64,000 bases of DNA from Lepidostoma basale. Taxonomy: Eukaryota > Arthropoda > Insecta > Trichoptera > Lepidostomatidae. Below, piece after piece: positions 40,861 to 52,335 of the stretch. The position numbers and the translations under genes are program-made. The stretch's first letter is position 1, and the number at the start of each line of letters is the position of its first letter. The stretch is from positions 109,501 to 173,500 of the forward strand of contig JAHDVF020000126.1 of NCBI GenBank assembly GCA_022606425.2, in the 5' to 3' direction. Below the pieces are notes generated by a model. It was not told the DNA's origin. It was given only the letters and a program-made list of their open reading frames with translations, and ran no database searches.

Positions 40861-41984
40861 CAAGTGTTAACATTGTTAATCAATACATATTTCAATACTT
40901 TTTTACTAAAAGCAAAGTTATAAGAAAAATTCTAATTCTAACACATTTTAAATCGCCAACCAGTTTCAAAAACTGGAAACCATTTTTGAAGTTAAACATA
41001 AACTAGAGAGTATAATTTTAATTGGGTGATTGATATCACAACTGACATTATACATCAGAAGTTGAACAATCTGTGATGTGTACATATTAAATAAACATTG
41101 AATAAATTAACATTCGGGGAATTTTTCCATTGAATAGGATATGTTAGCTCGCCCCTAAGCCAAGCCAAGGCGGGAGAGCTACCCCTGCATATACATATAT
41201 GTACTCACCCTTGCAGACTTGAGTGTCCGCACTACATATATGGGCGTGTATACACGGTGTACGTAAGTACTCCGTGTATGCATAGCGATAAATTAAACCG
41301 CTCCACAAAACAAGCAAATGGACATGTTTTAGTGTCCATTTCACCAGGATGCAGTGAACGCAACGAAAACTCACACACAACATATCAAAAGATTCCATAA
41401 TAAAAGAATTGTAAACACAAAATAAAAATGATTTCTGTTGTTTCTACTATATTCAAAGTGTTATGTCTAAAAATAACGTTGCTACACCATACAAAATAGT
41501 AATTTCAACAAAATTCCATCGCGGTTTTAAGTGGAATTTAGCTTTATTTGGGCTTGCGATAGGGTGTTAAAGGATTCCGATGAAGCGTACATTGCCGCTG
41601 CAGCGTGCGCAGTAAAAAGCTCCCCCGTCTGGTCTGAAAGCAATATGGGTGCAGCGGTGCTGCACGAGCCGCGGGCAAATGGAGAAAAAGTGATAAAAAA
41701 GGACTAGGCATTTAGCGATAGTGTTCGTAATTCCCGAAATGGACAGAGGCAACAGAATCGGGGATATATAAAAACGCGTCTGCACTCGTATTGGCCAAAA
41801 GCAAAATGACAAAATTTAACAGACAACGCAATGCATATATTTAAACAGATATTTCTATGTCACCAAATATTTGTGGATTCTTCCTATCTTTAGGTATTTA
41901 AAAACTAAATTTAAAACATTATTTATTAAAATATAATATATATTTACATAGTACTAAAAAAGATAGGAAGAAATAAGGATAATA
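40861..41984. other. No recognisable feature
   Basis: AT-rich to 41140. 41140-41800 is less AT-rich and unmatched elsewhere in the window. Frames carry no domain I recognise. Confidence 0.4.
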
Positions 41985-42425
41985 ACACAAGGATGAAAGT
42001 ATAAATACTGTAGAAATGAGATCTCTTAGACAAATGTGTGGATACTCTGTGTATGATAGAGTGTCGAATGAAAATATAAGAAGTGAATGGGGTGCGAATG
42101 ATGGTGTTATTAACAAAATAATGAAAGGATTTGGTTTGGACATATGGAAAGAATGAATGAAGAAAGAATGGTAAAAAAAGCATATGTTAACGATGTAAAT
42201 GGAACCAGAAATAGAGGAAGACCGAGGAAAACGTGGCACGATCAAATAAATCAAATATAAAAATAATTTCGGCCATGTGAGGAGTCAGAGAAATCGACGC
42301 GCATGACACAATTTATGAATGTTGTTGAAGCGAGAGAAATATGTCAGGAAAGAAAAGTGTGGCAGTCCATTATTTCTGCCTACCCCTTCGGAGAGACGGC
42401 GTGATGGTTAGTTAGTTAGTTCTAT
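41985..42425 (+). pseudogene. LINE-A 3' fragment, (GTTA)n tail
   Basis: Codes in pieces for INTVEMRSLRQMCGYSVYDR, SEWGANDGVINKIMKG, FGHMERMNEERMVKKAYVND and RNRGRPRKTWHDQINQ, then stop/frameshift and SAYPFGETA with tail 'gatggttagttagttagttc'. A small deletion removed LRW before FGHMER. Confidence 0.82.
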
Positions 42426-42489
42426 TATTATTTTTTCATACTTATCATGGTTTAATATCAACACGAGAACACCGTTAATAATAAAGAAT

Positions 42490-44110
42490 ATTTTTAAATT
42501 TTTTAATTGTATCTCAATAGAGACGAAGAAACAAACTGGAAACTGAATATGGATGATCAAGGTGTTTACAGGACTTATGACCTGTCATTGGTTGGGTTAA
42601 GCGCACGCTTTATGTAATTACAACATTCCCCATTCCACCATTGTTATTATGATCATGTATGATACATTTTTGGAAGTTGTATATATACTCCAAATTCATA
42701 CTTATCTTCACGTGGCAGTTCCAGTTAGCCATCTATGTAGATTTGATTGTACTAATTAATTTTTTAATATTAATCTATACAATCCATCCACTAACGCCAT
42801 CTATGAAGAATGATTGTTTAGCATTTAGCAAACTACTTTATTAACACAATGCGAAGAGGCTACCGCCTCCTATCGTACTGTTAGAAGTCGCCTGGAGTAT
42901 CCACTCCTATTTTATACGCCAAATAATTGACCAGAATATTTACAAATATTTGTGAAATGTATACTTACATCTGTATACGAATCCTGGATTTTCACCTGTG
43001 GGTGGTTAATTTAAATTTTTAATTGTATCTCAATAGAGACGAAGAAACAAACTGGAAACTGAATATGGATGATCAAGGTGTTTACAGGACTTATGACCTG
43101 TCATTGGTTGGGTTAAGCGCACGCTTTATGTAATTACAACATTCCCCATTCCACCATTGTTATTATGATCATGTATGATACATTTTTGGAAGTTGTATAT
43201 ATACTCCAAATTCATACTTATCTTCACGTGGCAGTTCCAGTTAGCCATCTATGTAGATTTGATTGTACTAATTAATTTTTAATATTAATCTATACAATCC
43301 ATCCACTAACGCCATCTATGAAGAATGATTGTTTAGCATTTAGCAAACTACTTTATTAACACAATGCGAAGAGGCTACCGCCTCCTATCGTACTGTTAGA
43401 AGTCGCCTGGAGTATCCACTCCTATTTTATACGCCAAATAATTGACCAGAATATTTACAAATATTTGTGAAATGTATACTTACATCTGTATACGAATCCT
43501 GGATTTTCACCTGTGGGTGGTTAATTTAAATTTTTTAATTGTATCTCAGGCGGTAGCCTCTTCGCATTGTGTTAATAAAGTAGTTTGCTAAATGCTAAAC
43601 AATCATTCTTCATAGATGGCGTTAGTGGATGGATTGTATAGATTAATATTAAAAAATTAATTAGTACAATCAAATCTACATAGATGGCATTGTGTTAATA
43701 AAGTAGTTTGCTAAATGCTAAACAATCATTCTTCATAGATGGCGTTAGTGGATGGATTGTATAGATTAATATTAAAAAATTAATTAGTACAATCAAATCT
43801 ACATAGATGGCTAACTGGAACTGCCACGTGAAGATAAGTATGAATTTGGAGTATATATACAACTTCCAAAAATGTATCATACATGATCATAATAACAATG
43901 GTGGAATGGGGAATGTTGTAATTACATAAAGCGTGCGCTTAACCCAACCAATGACAGGTCATAAGTCCTGTAAACACCTTGATCATCCATATTCAGTTTC
44001 CAGTTTGTTTCTTCGTCTCTATTGAGATACAATTAAAAAATTTAAATTAACCACCCACAGGTGAAAATCCAGGATTCGTATACAGATGTAAGTATACATT
44101 TCACAAATAT
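42490..44110. repeat. G-family array: two direct copies plus an inverted copy
   Basis: Direct copies of about 516 bases start at 42505 and 43021 ('aattgtatctcaatagagac'). A third start at 43537 breaks after 'gtatctca' and switches into an inverted copy (43549-44110). The inverted arm has a 123-base tandem duplication (43565-43687 and 43688-43810). Copies are almost identical: a 61-codon frame at 42659-42844 (+) is repeated exactly at 43695-43880 (-). The frame has no recognisable domain and is best read as a by-product. One T-run length difference shows the inverted arm is closer to the first direct copy. Confidence 0.85.
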
Positions 44111-44117
44111 AATATTT

Positions 44118-44455
44118 TTAAATGCCGTAGAAATGAGATCACTAAGAAGGATGTGCAGAAAAACAATATATATGATAGAATACCTAAGGATGAAGTAAGA
44201 AAGGAATGTAAGGCGGATGAATGCGGATTTGAATGAAAAAATAAGTCGAGGAAGGCCAAAAAAGACATGGCACGACCAAATTAATCAATTACAGAAAGGG
44301 CGCCATGTTAGAAATAATAACAATCGACGAGCGTGTGTGTAACGTTGTGTGAATGTAGAAGACCCGCAAGAGTTGTCAGGATAGAATAGTGTGGCGGTCC
44401 ATCCTCTCTGCCTTCCTCTCCAGAGAAACGGCGTGATGGTTAGTTAGTTAGTTAG
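44118..44455 (+). pseudogene. LINE-A 3' fragment
   Basis: Reads NAVEMRSLRRMCRKTIY-like, DRIPKDEVRKECKADEC, then a deletion directly to SRGRPKKTWHDQINQLQK, RRACV.RCVNVEDPQEL and the end 'acggcgtgatggttagttag'. The WFGHMER segment has been deleted. Confidence 0.78.
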
Positions 44456-44499
44456 ATAAGTTTTGAGAGGCGAACTAGAAATGCAAAAACAATGCTAGA

Positions 44500-44645
44500 T
44501 TAATTGTATCTACGATAGAGACGAAGATGTAAATTATTTGGAAACAAAATATAGTGGTCGAGGCGTTTACAGGACTTATGACCTAATACAATGATGGGTA
44601 AAATCCAATATTTGTCTACAAGTATTCGTATACATTCAAAAAAAA
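44500..44645 (+). repeat. G-family fragment
   Basis: 'ttaattgtatctacgataga' and 'aggcgtttacaggacttatg' match the first ~100 bases of the G unit. It then jumps to the other end ('gatgggtaaaatccaatatt'). Confidence 0.65.
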
Positions 44646-44744
44646 TGCTGGATTTGCTAACCCTTATTTAATTTAATATATCGCCGTTTCTTTCTAACAT
44701 CACGAAAAATATCACTCTGGCCTTATTAGATATAATAATACAAC

Positions 44745-45300
44745 AACAACAAACCATCACGCCGTTTTCCCGCAGGGGTAGGCAGAGAGAATGGAGCGCC
44801 ACTCTACTCTATCCTGGCACACCTCTCTAGCTTCCTCCACATTCATACATCGAGTCATACACGCACATCGATTCTTCCGGCTTCTGACATGACCAACCTT
44901 TAAAATTTGATTAATTTGGTCATGCCATGTTTTTCTCGGTCTGCCTCGACTCCATAATCCATTAACATCATTAACGTATACTTTCTTAACCATTCTTTCC
45001 CCATCCATGCGCTCCATATGTTCGAACCAAGGCAGCGATCCTTTCATATGTTTGGTCATAATACCTTCTTCCGCTCTACATTCCTTTCTTATATCAGCAT
45101 TTGAGTTTCTGTCGTATATCGTTTTACCACATATACGTCTTAGGGACCTCATATCTACGGAATTTATTCTGCTCTTATCTTTCTTCTGCCGTTCCATGCT
45201 TCGCTTCCATATATAAGAGTTGGGACCAGAACTCCATTGTGAACGGTCATTTTCGCTTTATTTGATAAATTCTTGTTTCCAATAACTACTTTTAAAGCTA
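44745..45300 (-). pseudogene. LINE-A 3' fragment, 146 open codons, (GTT)n tail
   Basis: Minus-strand frame 45197-44757 is open: DKSRINSVDMRSLRRICGKT, RKECRAEEGIMTKHMKGSLP, WFEHMERMDGERMVKKVYVN, SRGRPRKTWHDQINQILKVG and SAYPCGKTA. Upstream (45397-45164) a second frame encodes KVVIGNKNLSNKAKMTVHN and VLVPTLIYGSEAWN. It is the least broken copy of the (GTT)n subfamily; the RT domain is absent. Confidence 0.9.
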
Positions 45301-45771
45301 AATCATGAACAGTATTTTCTATTATAATAATAAAATATTTTTCATAATAATAATAAATTAAAACTAAATCCTGAACAATATTTTCAACGGAAAACATTCA
45401 CAATAAATGGGTACTTGAGCTAATCCCAAAGAGTTATAAAAATAAAATTTGATTCATTACCGTCCGCTACGAGGAACGTCGATGACGCGGCAGTATTTTT
45501 ATTGTTTTATTATTATGTAACGTCATCCTGCCCCGGGGAGTAGTTTCTCCCCTATTCCCCCTAAACTTTTCTATCTCTCCTGAGCATGGCTGATGTAAAC
45601 TGTACAAAAAAACAAGGTGAAAAAATAACATTTTTTTATGAAATTATGTACACAATAATGGAATTATGTTTGTTTGAAAAACTCAATATGAAAGAATTCT
45701 GACGTCAAAATCAGCAGAGAAGGGAGGTTCTATAAAGTTGGGTGCGACCCATCATGACATATTAACCGCCC
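45301..45771. other. No recognisable feature
   Basis: Spacer between LINE-A and a MITE; no supported feature. Confidence 0.45.
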
Positions 45772-46087
45772 TACCTTTGGGTTATTTTCCAAGAAACGTG
45801 CAAAACAAAGCTGTTTTTTTATTAATGAAATTTAATTATATATTAATTTTATTTTTTTAAGTTACGAAACGTCAAATACTCGGCCGCACACTTCGCCTGC
45901 CCCTTGTAAACCTATCATATTTATGAAGACTTGTACTCGAGTGTTGTTGACACACGCGCGTATCCCTAACAGTTTGTACATTTTAGGTACATTACTTTTT
46001 CTCAAGCGCGTATGTGATACGGGATAGCGCTGAATGGTACAGTCACAGTGAACGTATCACGTACGTTCAAATACATAGGGTGGTTAA
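45772..46087. mobile_element. TTAA-flanked MITE, copy 2
   Basis: TTAA at 45772-45775 and 46084-46087, with ends CCGCCCTA and TAGGGTGG. It is about 30 bases longer than copy 1 (22396-22679), with extra sequence at 45780-45810 and 'ttctcaagcgcgtatgtgat' at 45999. Non-coding. Confidence 0.78.
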
Positions 46088-46158
46088 ATAGAATGTGGGG
46101 TGGACATAACAATTACAAAAAACGCGCTCAGAGTGTCAGATATGAAGACACTTAGAAA

Positions 46159-46381
46159 CAAAAAACTAACTAACCATCACGCCATTTACCCGGAGGGGTA
46201 GGCAGAGAGGGTGGATCGCCACAATGCTCTGGCCTGGCATAGCTCTCGGGCTTCCTCTACATTCATACATCGTACCATGCACGCACGTCGATTATTCCGA
46301 CTTCGAATGTGACCGCCTTTTAGTAATTGATTAATTTGGTCATGCCATGTTTTCCTCGCTCGTCCTCGGCTTCTTTTTCGA
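46159..46381 (-). pseudogene. LINE-A 3' fragment
   Basis: The plus-strand start 'aaactaactaaccatcacgc' is the tail. The minus strand reads KRSRARKTWHDQINQLLKGG, SRNNRRACMVRCMNVEEARE and PSG.MA. It is cut at 'ctcggcttctttttc', exactly at the KRSRG codons, and belongs to the MDKIKKG subfamily. Confidence 0.8.
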
Positions 46382-46609
46382 GGTCATAATATATTCAATC
46401 TTCAGGGTAGTTGAACCCTTAAGATAGAGTAAAAAATATCAGACTTATGAATCTGTTTTTCCCAATCCGTGAAAATGGAGTGTGGAGGATAATGTACAAC
46501 CATGAGTTAGAACCCAACCCAATCCAACACTGCAAAGTTTATAAAATGATGTTGCCTTAATGGTTGGGACACCCCTAGCTAATGGAAAAAAACTAAATTA
46601 CTAACAAAA

Positions 46610-46795
46610 ATTTTCGACACCAGGCTTGATGAAAGACGAAGAGTAGGAAGACCTAATGGATGGCGCAGGGGGGAATCTTTGAGTTAATTTGAGATACGGG
46701 CGATGGAACGGGCAAAGTGGCGAAAAAAACTGGTGGAGACCAATACTCATATTGGGTTGTAGCGATAGTGATGATGAAGAAAAAAAATACATGTA
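46610..46795 (+). pseudogene. LINE 3' tip ending GATGATGAAG
   Basis: Reads DTRLDERRRVGRPNGWRRGE, EIRAMERAKWRKKLVETNT with frame breaks. The order GRP..W then A.ER..WR matches LINE C-termini. Confidence 0.5.
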
Positions 46796-47654
46796 TTTGA
46801 GGGAAAAAACCTTTGAATTATGACGCGTTATAAACATCATACAACCTAACTTCAGACGGAATTTTTTCAAATGAAAACTATGTAAAAATACAACTAATAG
46901 GTTTATGGGCCGCGTTCCAAATTTATAACATTTTTTGTTATGTTCGCGTTTGTTCACCCCGAGTTCCCCTACCCAACGGCTAGATGAAAAATGTATGACA
47001 TTGTTGTTGAAAATATGTGAAGTACGTGCAAAGAAAAATGTTTTCTTTGCAGTGGAATGGTGAAACAGGTTACGTGTTAGTGGCAAGGTATATAGAATAA
47101 ATATGGTAAGATATTCCGCGTTTTATTTTTGACATCTACTGCGCAGCTACGTCACGTGGAGACCCAAGCATTAGGTTGTGTAGTATGAGTTGAGTATATA
47201 TTTATACATTGGGTATGGAATTTTTCTTTGTTTATTTATTACGTCTAATTAAAAGAAGTTTTTGTAATTGTATTAAATAAATTATGACAAATCGTTTTCT
47301 TTATTTAAGTTATTGTTTTTTTTATTTTTCTTTTTTTAGAGTTAGCATCTTCAATGAGCTTTAAGTTCATTGTTCTTATTTTGAAAAACATTTTACATCG
47401 ATAAAAAAGATTTTTAACTGGATATGGCAAATCAACTCCATTTGATTTAGCTTGTTTATAGTTATTTAGGTTTGTTTATAGTTTCGTTTCGATTTCGAGT
47501 TCACCACATGACGTCACTTGACAGCAAATTATTAGAAAGGGATAGCATGCTACGTGCGCAATATCTTACCATATTATTCTATATACCTTGTGTTAGTGGC
47601 GTAGAGGAAATATACAGTTTAAATATTATTTTAAGCGTAATATCAGTAATATAA
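46796..47654. other. No recognisable feature
   Basis: No repeat or supported gene. The 161-codon minus-strand frame (47086-46601) has low-complexity composition and overlaps a LINE tip, so it is rejected. Confidence 0.4.
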
Positions 47655-48130
47655 TCTTCTTCATCAAGTGCCCTGTCGGGTCCCACCAACGTTGGCGATC
47701 ACCTCGGCGAACCTGTCCCTGTCCTGCGCCCCTCGGAACAGCTCCTCCACACTTCGGATGCAGGTCCACTCTCTCACGTTTCGCAGCCAGGACATTTGTC
47801 TCCTTCCGGGCCCTCGGCGTCCCTCAACTTTCCCCTCCAATATCAAGTGGAGAAGGTGGAACTTTTCCCCACGCAGTATATGACCCAGATGTGAGATCTT
47901 TCGAACCTTGATAGTTGATAACAATTCCCTGTCAACTCTAGCTCGCCTCAGGACTTCGGTATTGGTAACCATTTCTGTCCAGGGATCTCTGAGCATTCGG
48001 CGATGGAGACACATTTCAAATGCTTCCAGTCTGTTCATTGAGCTAACTTTCAGGGTCCAAGATTCACACCCGCACAATAAAACAGACCACACATAGCAAT
48101 TGATCATTCTCTGGCGGAGCTTCAAGAGTA
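47655..48130 (-). pseudogene. LINE-J C-terminal tail, 159 open codons
   Basis: Minus strand 48143-47664: LRQRMINCYVWSVLLCGCES, WTLKVSSMNRLEAFEMCLHR, RMLRDPWTEMVTNTEVLRRA, KVRKISHLGHILRGEKFHLL, GRRGPGRRQMSWLRNVREW and AQDRDRFAEVIANVGGTRQGT before the stop. The left edge 'atcttcttcatcaagtgccc' is the tail. This is the cleanest view of LINE-J; the RT core lies upstream and is missing. Confidence 0.88.
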
Positions 48131-48149
48131 ATATAATGACCATTCTTTT

Positions 48150-48308
48150 TTTTCAGGTGTGGGATTTGGCCTCCTCTACAAAATTCCTTCACTGATTCCT
48201 GTATCTGGCCATTCCTATCCATTTTCCTGGAGATTGCCCTAGTTCTCTTTGACGCTGTTTCAGGCTTGTTCTGCTTCTTGGAAGACAACTATGCCGACCA
48301 TTACACAG

Positions 48309-48371
<63 letters not shown>

Positions 48372-48790
48372 GGGTCACTTCTATGATATTCCTCTGGGTC
48401 TTGTTCACGCGACACCCATCTGTTTCTGGCCATCTCTCTCCATTATCCAGGAGTCTTCAACATAGGTTCAGCCTTGTTCTGCTTCATGGAAAGCAACTAT
48501 ACTGACCATTACACAGCTTTGGGGGTAAGATGGGGTCAAATTTATGCTTTGCCTCTTTGTATCTTTTTACGCGACATCTGTCCTTAGCCATCCCTCTACA
48601 GTCCCTAGCCATCTCTCTCCAATCCCTAGGTCTTTCGCAGGTTCAAGCTTATTCTGCCTCTTGGTAGGCAACTATGCTAACCATTACACAGCTTTGCGTG
48701 TGTAGTGGGTCACCTCTTGGTATCTTTTAACACGCCATCTGGACATAATCTTTTGTGGTATGTCATCTGACAATCTTTTTACGTAACCAC
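48150..48790. repeat. Diverged tandem repeat (~180 bp) containing (GT)n
   Basis: Three units share 'caactatgctgaccattaca' near 48285, 48493 and 48669, with 'gccatctctctccaatccct' and 'caggttcaagcttgttctgc' between them. In the first unit 'cagctttgtgtgt' has expanded into (GT)n at 48312-48370. Confidence 0.75.
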
Positions 48791-49550
48791 CCCATCGCAT
48801 TCGTTGAGAGTATAGAATATAATTAATGTTTTCAGGTAATATAGGAACCGTACAAAAACGGGATCAGTCCTTATATCGCCCTAATGAGGGTATAGTACAA
48901 GCAAACTTAGTTTTCTTTAAATGTAATTACTATATCGTGGTTGCATACAAATTGTTTTCATTATTTTTATGTTCATATACATATAAAATCACCCCAAAGT
49001 AAGTTATTCGTATGAAAATTTTAAAATATACTGTTTCCGCCCTCACCATGCCACTGAACACAAAAAATGTTATGTAAGCAAACGCACTTCAATAGTAGTG
49101 TTTATGAAGTAAATATTATACTAAAGAAAAAAATACTTCTTTCTTTAGTTTCATAAAATATATCTTCCAACCTTAATATCCCAAATAGGTTATAAGAATC
49201 AACCATAATGTCTTAAATGTTTTTTTTTTCGAAATGAGTTTTGATCTCAGTGCGACCAGGGCAATGGTCTATCTTAGCGGTTACTTCTTAATATACTAAA
49301 TACTATGTGCTAGATATACGAATATTACTGTACTTTATCCTGGATAGTGCGTCAATGATAAGATAATATGTACATTAATCATTAGCGACAAAAAAAATCA
49401 CTTAAGACATAATGGCTCCCATGTACTGATTTGTAATACTTACCAATAGACTTCTGTACGGCTTCATAAGAGTTTGACAATATCAAGGCGGCTTACCTGA
49501 AAAGAAAAGAAAAATGTTGTTAAAATTGAAACCAAAAACAGAGGATTATA
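48791..49550. other. No recognisable feature
   Basis: AT-rich spacer. I see no gene or repeat boundary. Confidence 0.45.
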
Positions 49551-49552
49551 TA

Positions 49553-49832
49553 GAGTAATCTTAAAAAGATTAACAAATGTAATCAAAATATTCATAGATG
49601 GCACATTGAAACTGACATGTGAAATTAGGCATAGATTTGTAACATACTCGTATATACAACTTCCAAAAAGTTGTCTTACATGGTCATAAAGAAAAATATG
49701 GAATGGGGAATGTTGTAATTACATAAAGCGTGCGCTTAACCAAACCAATGATAGGTCATAAGTCCTGTAAAAACCTTGATCAACCATATTCAGTTTCCAA
49801 TTTGCATCTTCGTCTCTATTGAGATACAATTA
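49553..49832 (-). repeat. G-family copy
   Basis: It matches the first ~280 bases of the G unit in reverse complement: 'gggaatgttgtaattacata', 'aagtcctgtaaaaaccttga' and 'ttcgtctctattgagataca' at the right edge. Clearly more diverged than the 42-44 kb copies. Confidence 0.8.
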
Positions 49833-49884
49833 AATCAAAAACAGAGAATTTACGAACGAAATATTATTTTTTAAATTGTGTGTT

Positions 49885-50385
49885 TTACAACAACAACAAA
49901 ACATAACACCGTTTCCCCGTAGGGGGAGGCAGAGAGAATAGACTGCCACACTACTATATTCTGGCACACCTCTCTAGCTTCCTCCACATTCATACAGCGA
50001 GTCATTCACACACGTCGAATCTTCCGACTTCTAACATGACCAACCTTTAAAATTTGATTAATTTGGTGTTGCCATATTTTCCTCCATCATTAACGTTTAC
50101 TTTCTTAACCATTATTCTCCATCCATGCGCTCCATATGTCCGAACCAACGCTGCGATCCTTTCAGAATTTTGTTCATAATACCATCTTCCGCTCTACGTT
50201 CCTTTCTTATCAGCATTTGAGATTCTGTCGTATATCGTTCTACCACACATACGTCTTAGGGACCTAATCTCTACCGCATTTATTCTGATCTCATCCTTCT
50301 TCAGCCAGTTCCATGCTTCGCTTCGTGAATGGCCGTTTTCGCTTTCATTGATAAATTCTTGTTTCCAATACCTTTTTTTAAAAAG
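49885..50385 (-). pseudogene. LINE-A 3' fragment, (GTT)n tail
   Basis: The plus strand begins 'aacaacaacaaaacataaca'. The minus strand shows EAWNWLKKDEIRINAVEIRS, LRRMCGRTIYDRISNADK, then frame breaks, LKGSQRWFGHMERMDGE and LKVGHVRS. A deletion removed SRGRPRKTW. Non-functional. Confidence 0.85.
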
Positions 50386-50982
50386 AATAATACAAAGCAC
50401 TTAAATCAAAGGTATAAGTTTTTATTCAATCTATAATGTGAGTAGAAATAAAAGCTCATTACACCGAAAACAAAACGGAGTCGTATTCAGGAACTGATCG
50501 CAAATCCCCTGAATCAGAAGCCAAGCGTTCTGTCCCCTAGACCATCACACGGATCGAAAATGAACTGTGATCAATAAATCATGAAAAGAAAATGGCATAA
50601 AAAATGAAAACTTGACAGATTGTTTTACATTTCATAAAACCCATTTTAACACCGTATGCAAAGAATCATTTCACGAAATTGATTACGTATAATTTATGTT
50701 CGATAAAACGTAATGTTTAAAATATCAGGCGATAAAAACTCGTTGTTTATTACGTAGATGAAAGGGGGTTTGATGGTTTATTGGCAATTAAAAACGGCAT
50801 TAATGCGGAAGTCACATCAAACACACAAAATTGATTACAACTCACACGCGGAGCGTAATAAAACAGTGAAACACTGCATGCTCGGCAATTGCTTTGTAAA
50901 CTATAAGCCTTGGGGGGGCCCTGGTTAATGGTCTATCCCTACATTCGAAAATCAATAGTTTCAGGTGTTTTCTAGAAGTTTT
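50386..50982. other. No recognisable feature
   Basis: Spacer. 50460-50580 and 50750-50930 match nothing else in the window. Confidence 0.4.
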
Positions 50983-51700
50983 ATTATATAACATTTTGAA
51001 TGTTTACAAATTCTAATAGACAAATACTTGATTTTACCCATTGCGGATAATTTTTTTTATAAGGATTAATTGTATCTCAATAGAGACTGAGATGGGAACA
51101 GAATAGGGTGGCCGAGGCACTTACAGGACTTATGACCTGTCATTGGTTAGGTTGAGCGATCGCTTTATGTTTAACAAAATTCCCCATTCCGCCCTTCTTA
51201 TGACCACCACATCTGACAATTTTTTGGAACTTGTATATATGCTAGAATCCTGCGCTTATCTTTACATATTTTAGTTCACCCTACACTAGCGTCATCTATT
51301 AAGATCGGGAACCATTAAGCAGAAAATCTTTATTAATGCACTGTGAAAGTCTCTGCAAATCATACAGTACTAGATTACGCCTGGAGATGTCTCTCCAATT
51401 TTTATGCCTACTTGGACCAGTTATTTTATATAACATTTTGAATGTTTACAAATTCTTGTAGACAAATACTGGATTTTACCCATTGCGGATGATTTTTTTT
51501 TTATAAGGATTAATTGTATCTCAATAGAGACTAAGATGTAAATTGTTTTTTCTGGGAACAGAATGTGGTGGCCGAGACGCTTACAGGACTTATGACCTGT
51601 CATTGGTTGGGTTGAGCGATCGCTTTATGTTTAACAAAATTCCACATTCCGCCCTTCTTATGACCACCATATCTGTCAAATTTTTGGAACTTGTAAATAA
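50983..51700 (+). repeat. G-family, two direct copies in tandem
   Basis: Units from 50983 and 51420 both open 'ttatataacattttgaatgt' and continue 'aattgtatctcaatagagac', 'cttacaggacttatgacctg' and 'gagcgatcgctttatgttta'. The second is truncated by CR1-B sequence near 51700. They share features (gatcgct) that differ from the 42-44 kb copies (cgcacgct), defining a second G subfamily. Confidence 0.8.
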
Positions 51701-51704
51701 TTTG

Positions 51705-51890
51705 AATATTGAACTTGCAAATACTCTTAATTCTGGAGAGTATCCTGTCTTCCTAATGTCGAACCATCTCTCATGCGTTTCTGGTAGTACACTATACATA
51801 ATATATTATTTTACCTGTTCTCAATAAATGCCTTAAAAAAATTGTAATGTCTATTGATGAAATAAACTGATTTGATTAGATTTGATTTAA
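51705..51890 (+). mobile_element. CR1-B LINE 3' UTR
   Basis: 'gcaaatactcttaattctgg', 'cctaatgtcgaaccatctct', 'ttttacctgttctcaataaa', ending 'aataaactgatttgattaga' and 'tttgattt'. Only the end remains. Confidence 0.75.
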
Positions 51891-51892
51891 AG

Positions 51893-51980
51893 AGACCGCC
51901 CTTACGACATGGATGCGTGTGGATGAAGCAAATGGAGACCTACGTCCAGAAGTGAACGGATATAGGCTGATGATGATAAT
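51893..51980 (+). pseudogene. LINE 3' tip ending GATGATGATAATG
   Basis: 'atggagacctacgtccagaa', 'gtgaacggatataggctgat' is a LINE terminus related to that at 21405-21755. It directly follows the CR1-B tail. Confidence 0.55.
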
Positions 51981-52335
51981 GAATCAATAGAAACATACTC
52001 TAGATCCTCATACGCACGACTTATTAGGCTGATTAAAGTCAGCCGTAGCGGGTAGAATGTTAAAAAAACTAGATAACAATAAACAAATAAATAAATAAAA
52101 AACCCTTTGATCACGAAAATGAAATTGGACATTGTTAATTTAGCGCCTTTTTAATCCAAATGAATTTACATGCAAGTACCGGCCTCCGGCATACACCCGG
52201 CAGCCGTGGGATACAAAGTTTATCGTTTAATTAGAATGGGGTGTTGTGGAATTACACAGGAGGGTAGCGGCCAGGGGGAGGGTTTCATTTCGGTAAAAAC
52301 ATCATTTTATTTTTAAAAATACACGTTTGTGAATT
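51981..52335. other. No recognisable feature
   Basis: Spacer; 52150-52280 is a GC-richer patch without a match in the window. Confidence 0.4.

Noticed and set aside
42659..42844. Conserved 61-codon protein found twice with identical sequence
   Set aside because: The identity comes from the near-identical inverted G copies; the frame has no domain and is not kept in other G copies.
42490..44110. Helitron for the G family
   Set aside because: No TC start with CTRR end and no terminal hairpin at consistent positions.
46601..47086. 161-codon minus-strand frame, Ser/Phe-rich
   Set aside because: It overlaps a LINE tip on the plus strand, has biased composition and no recognisable motif.
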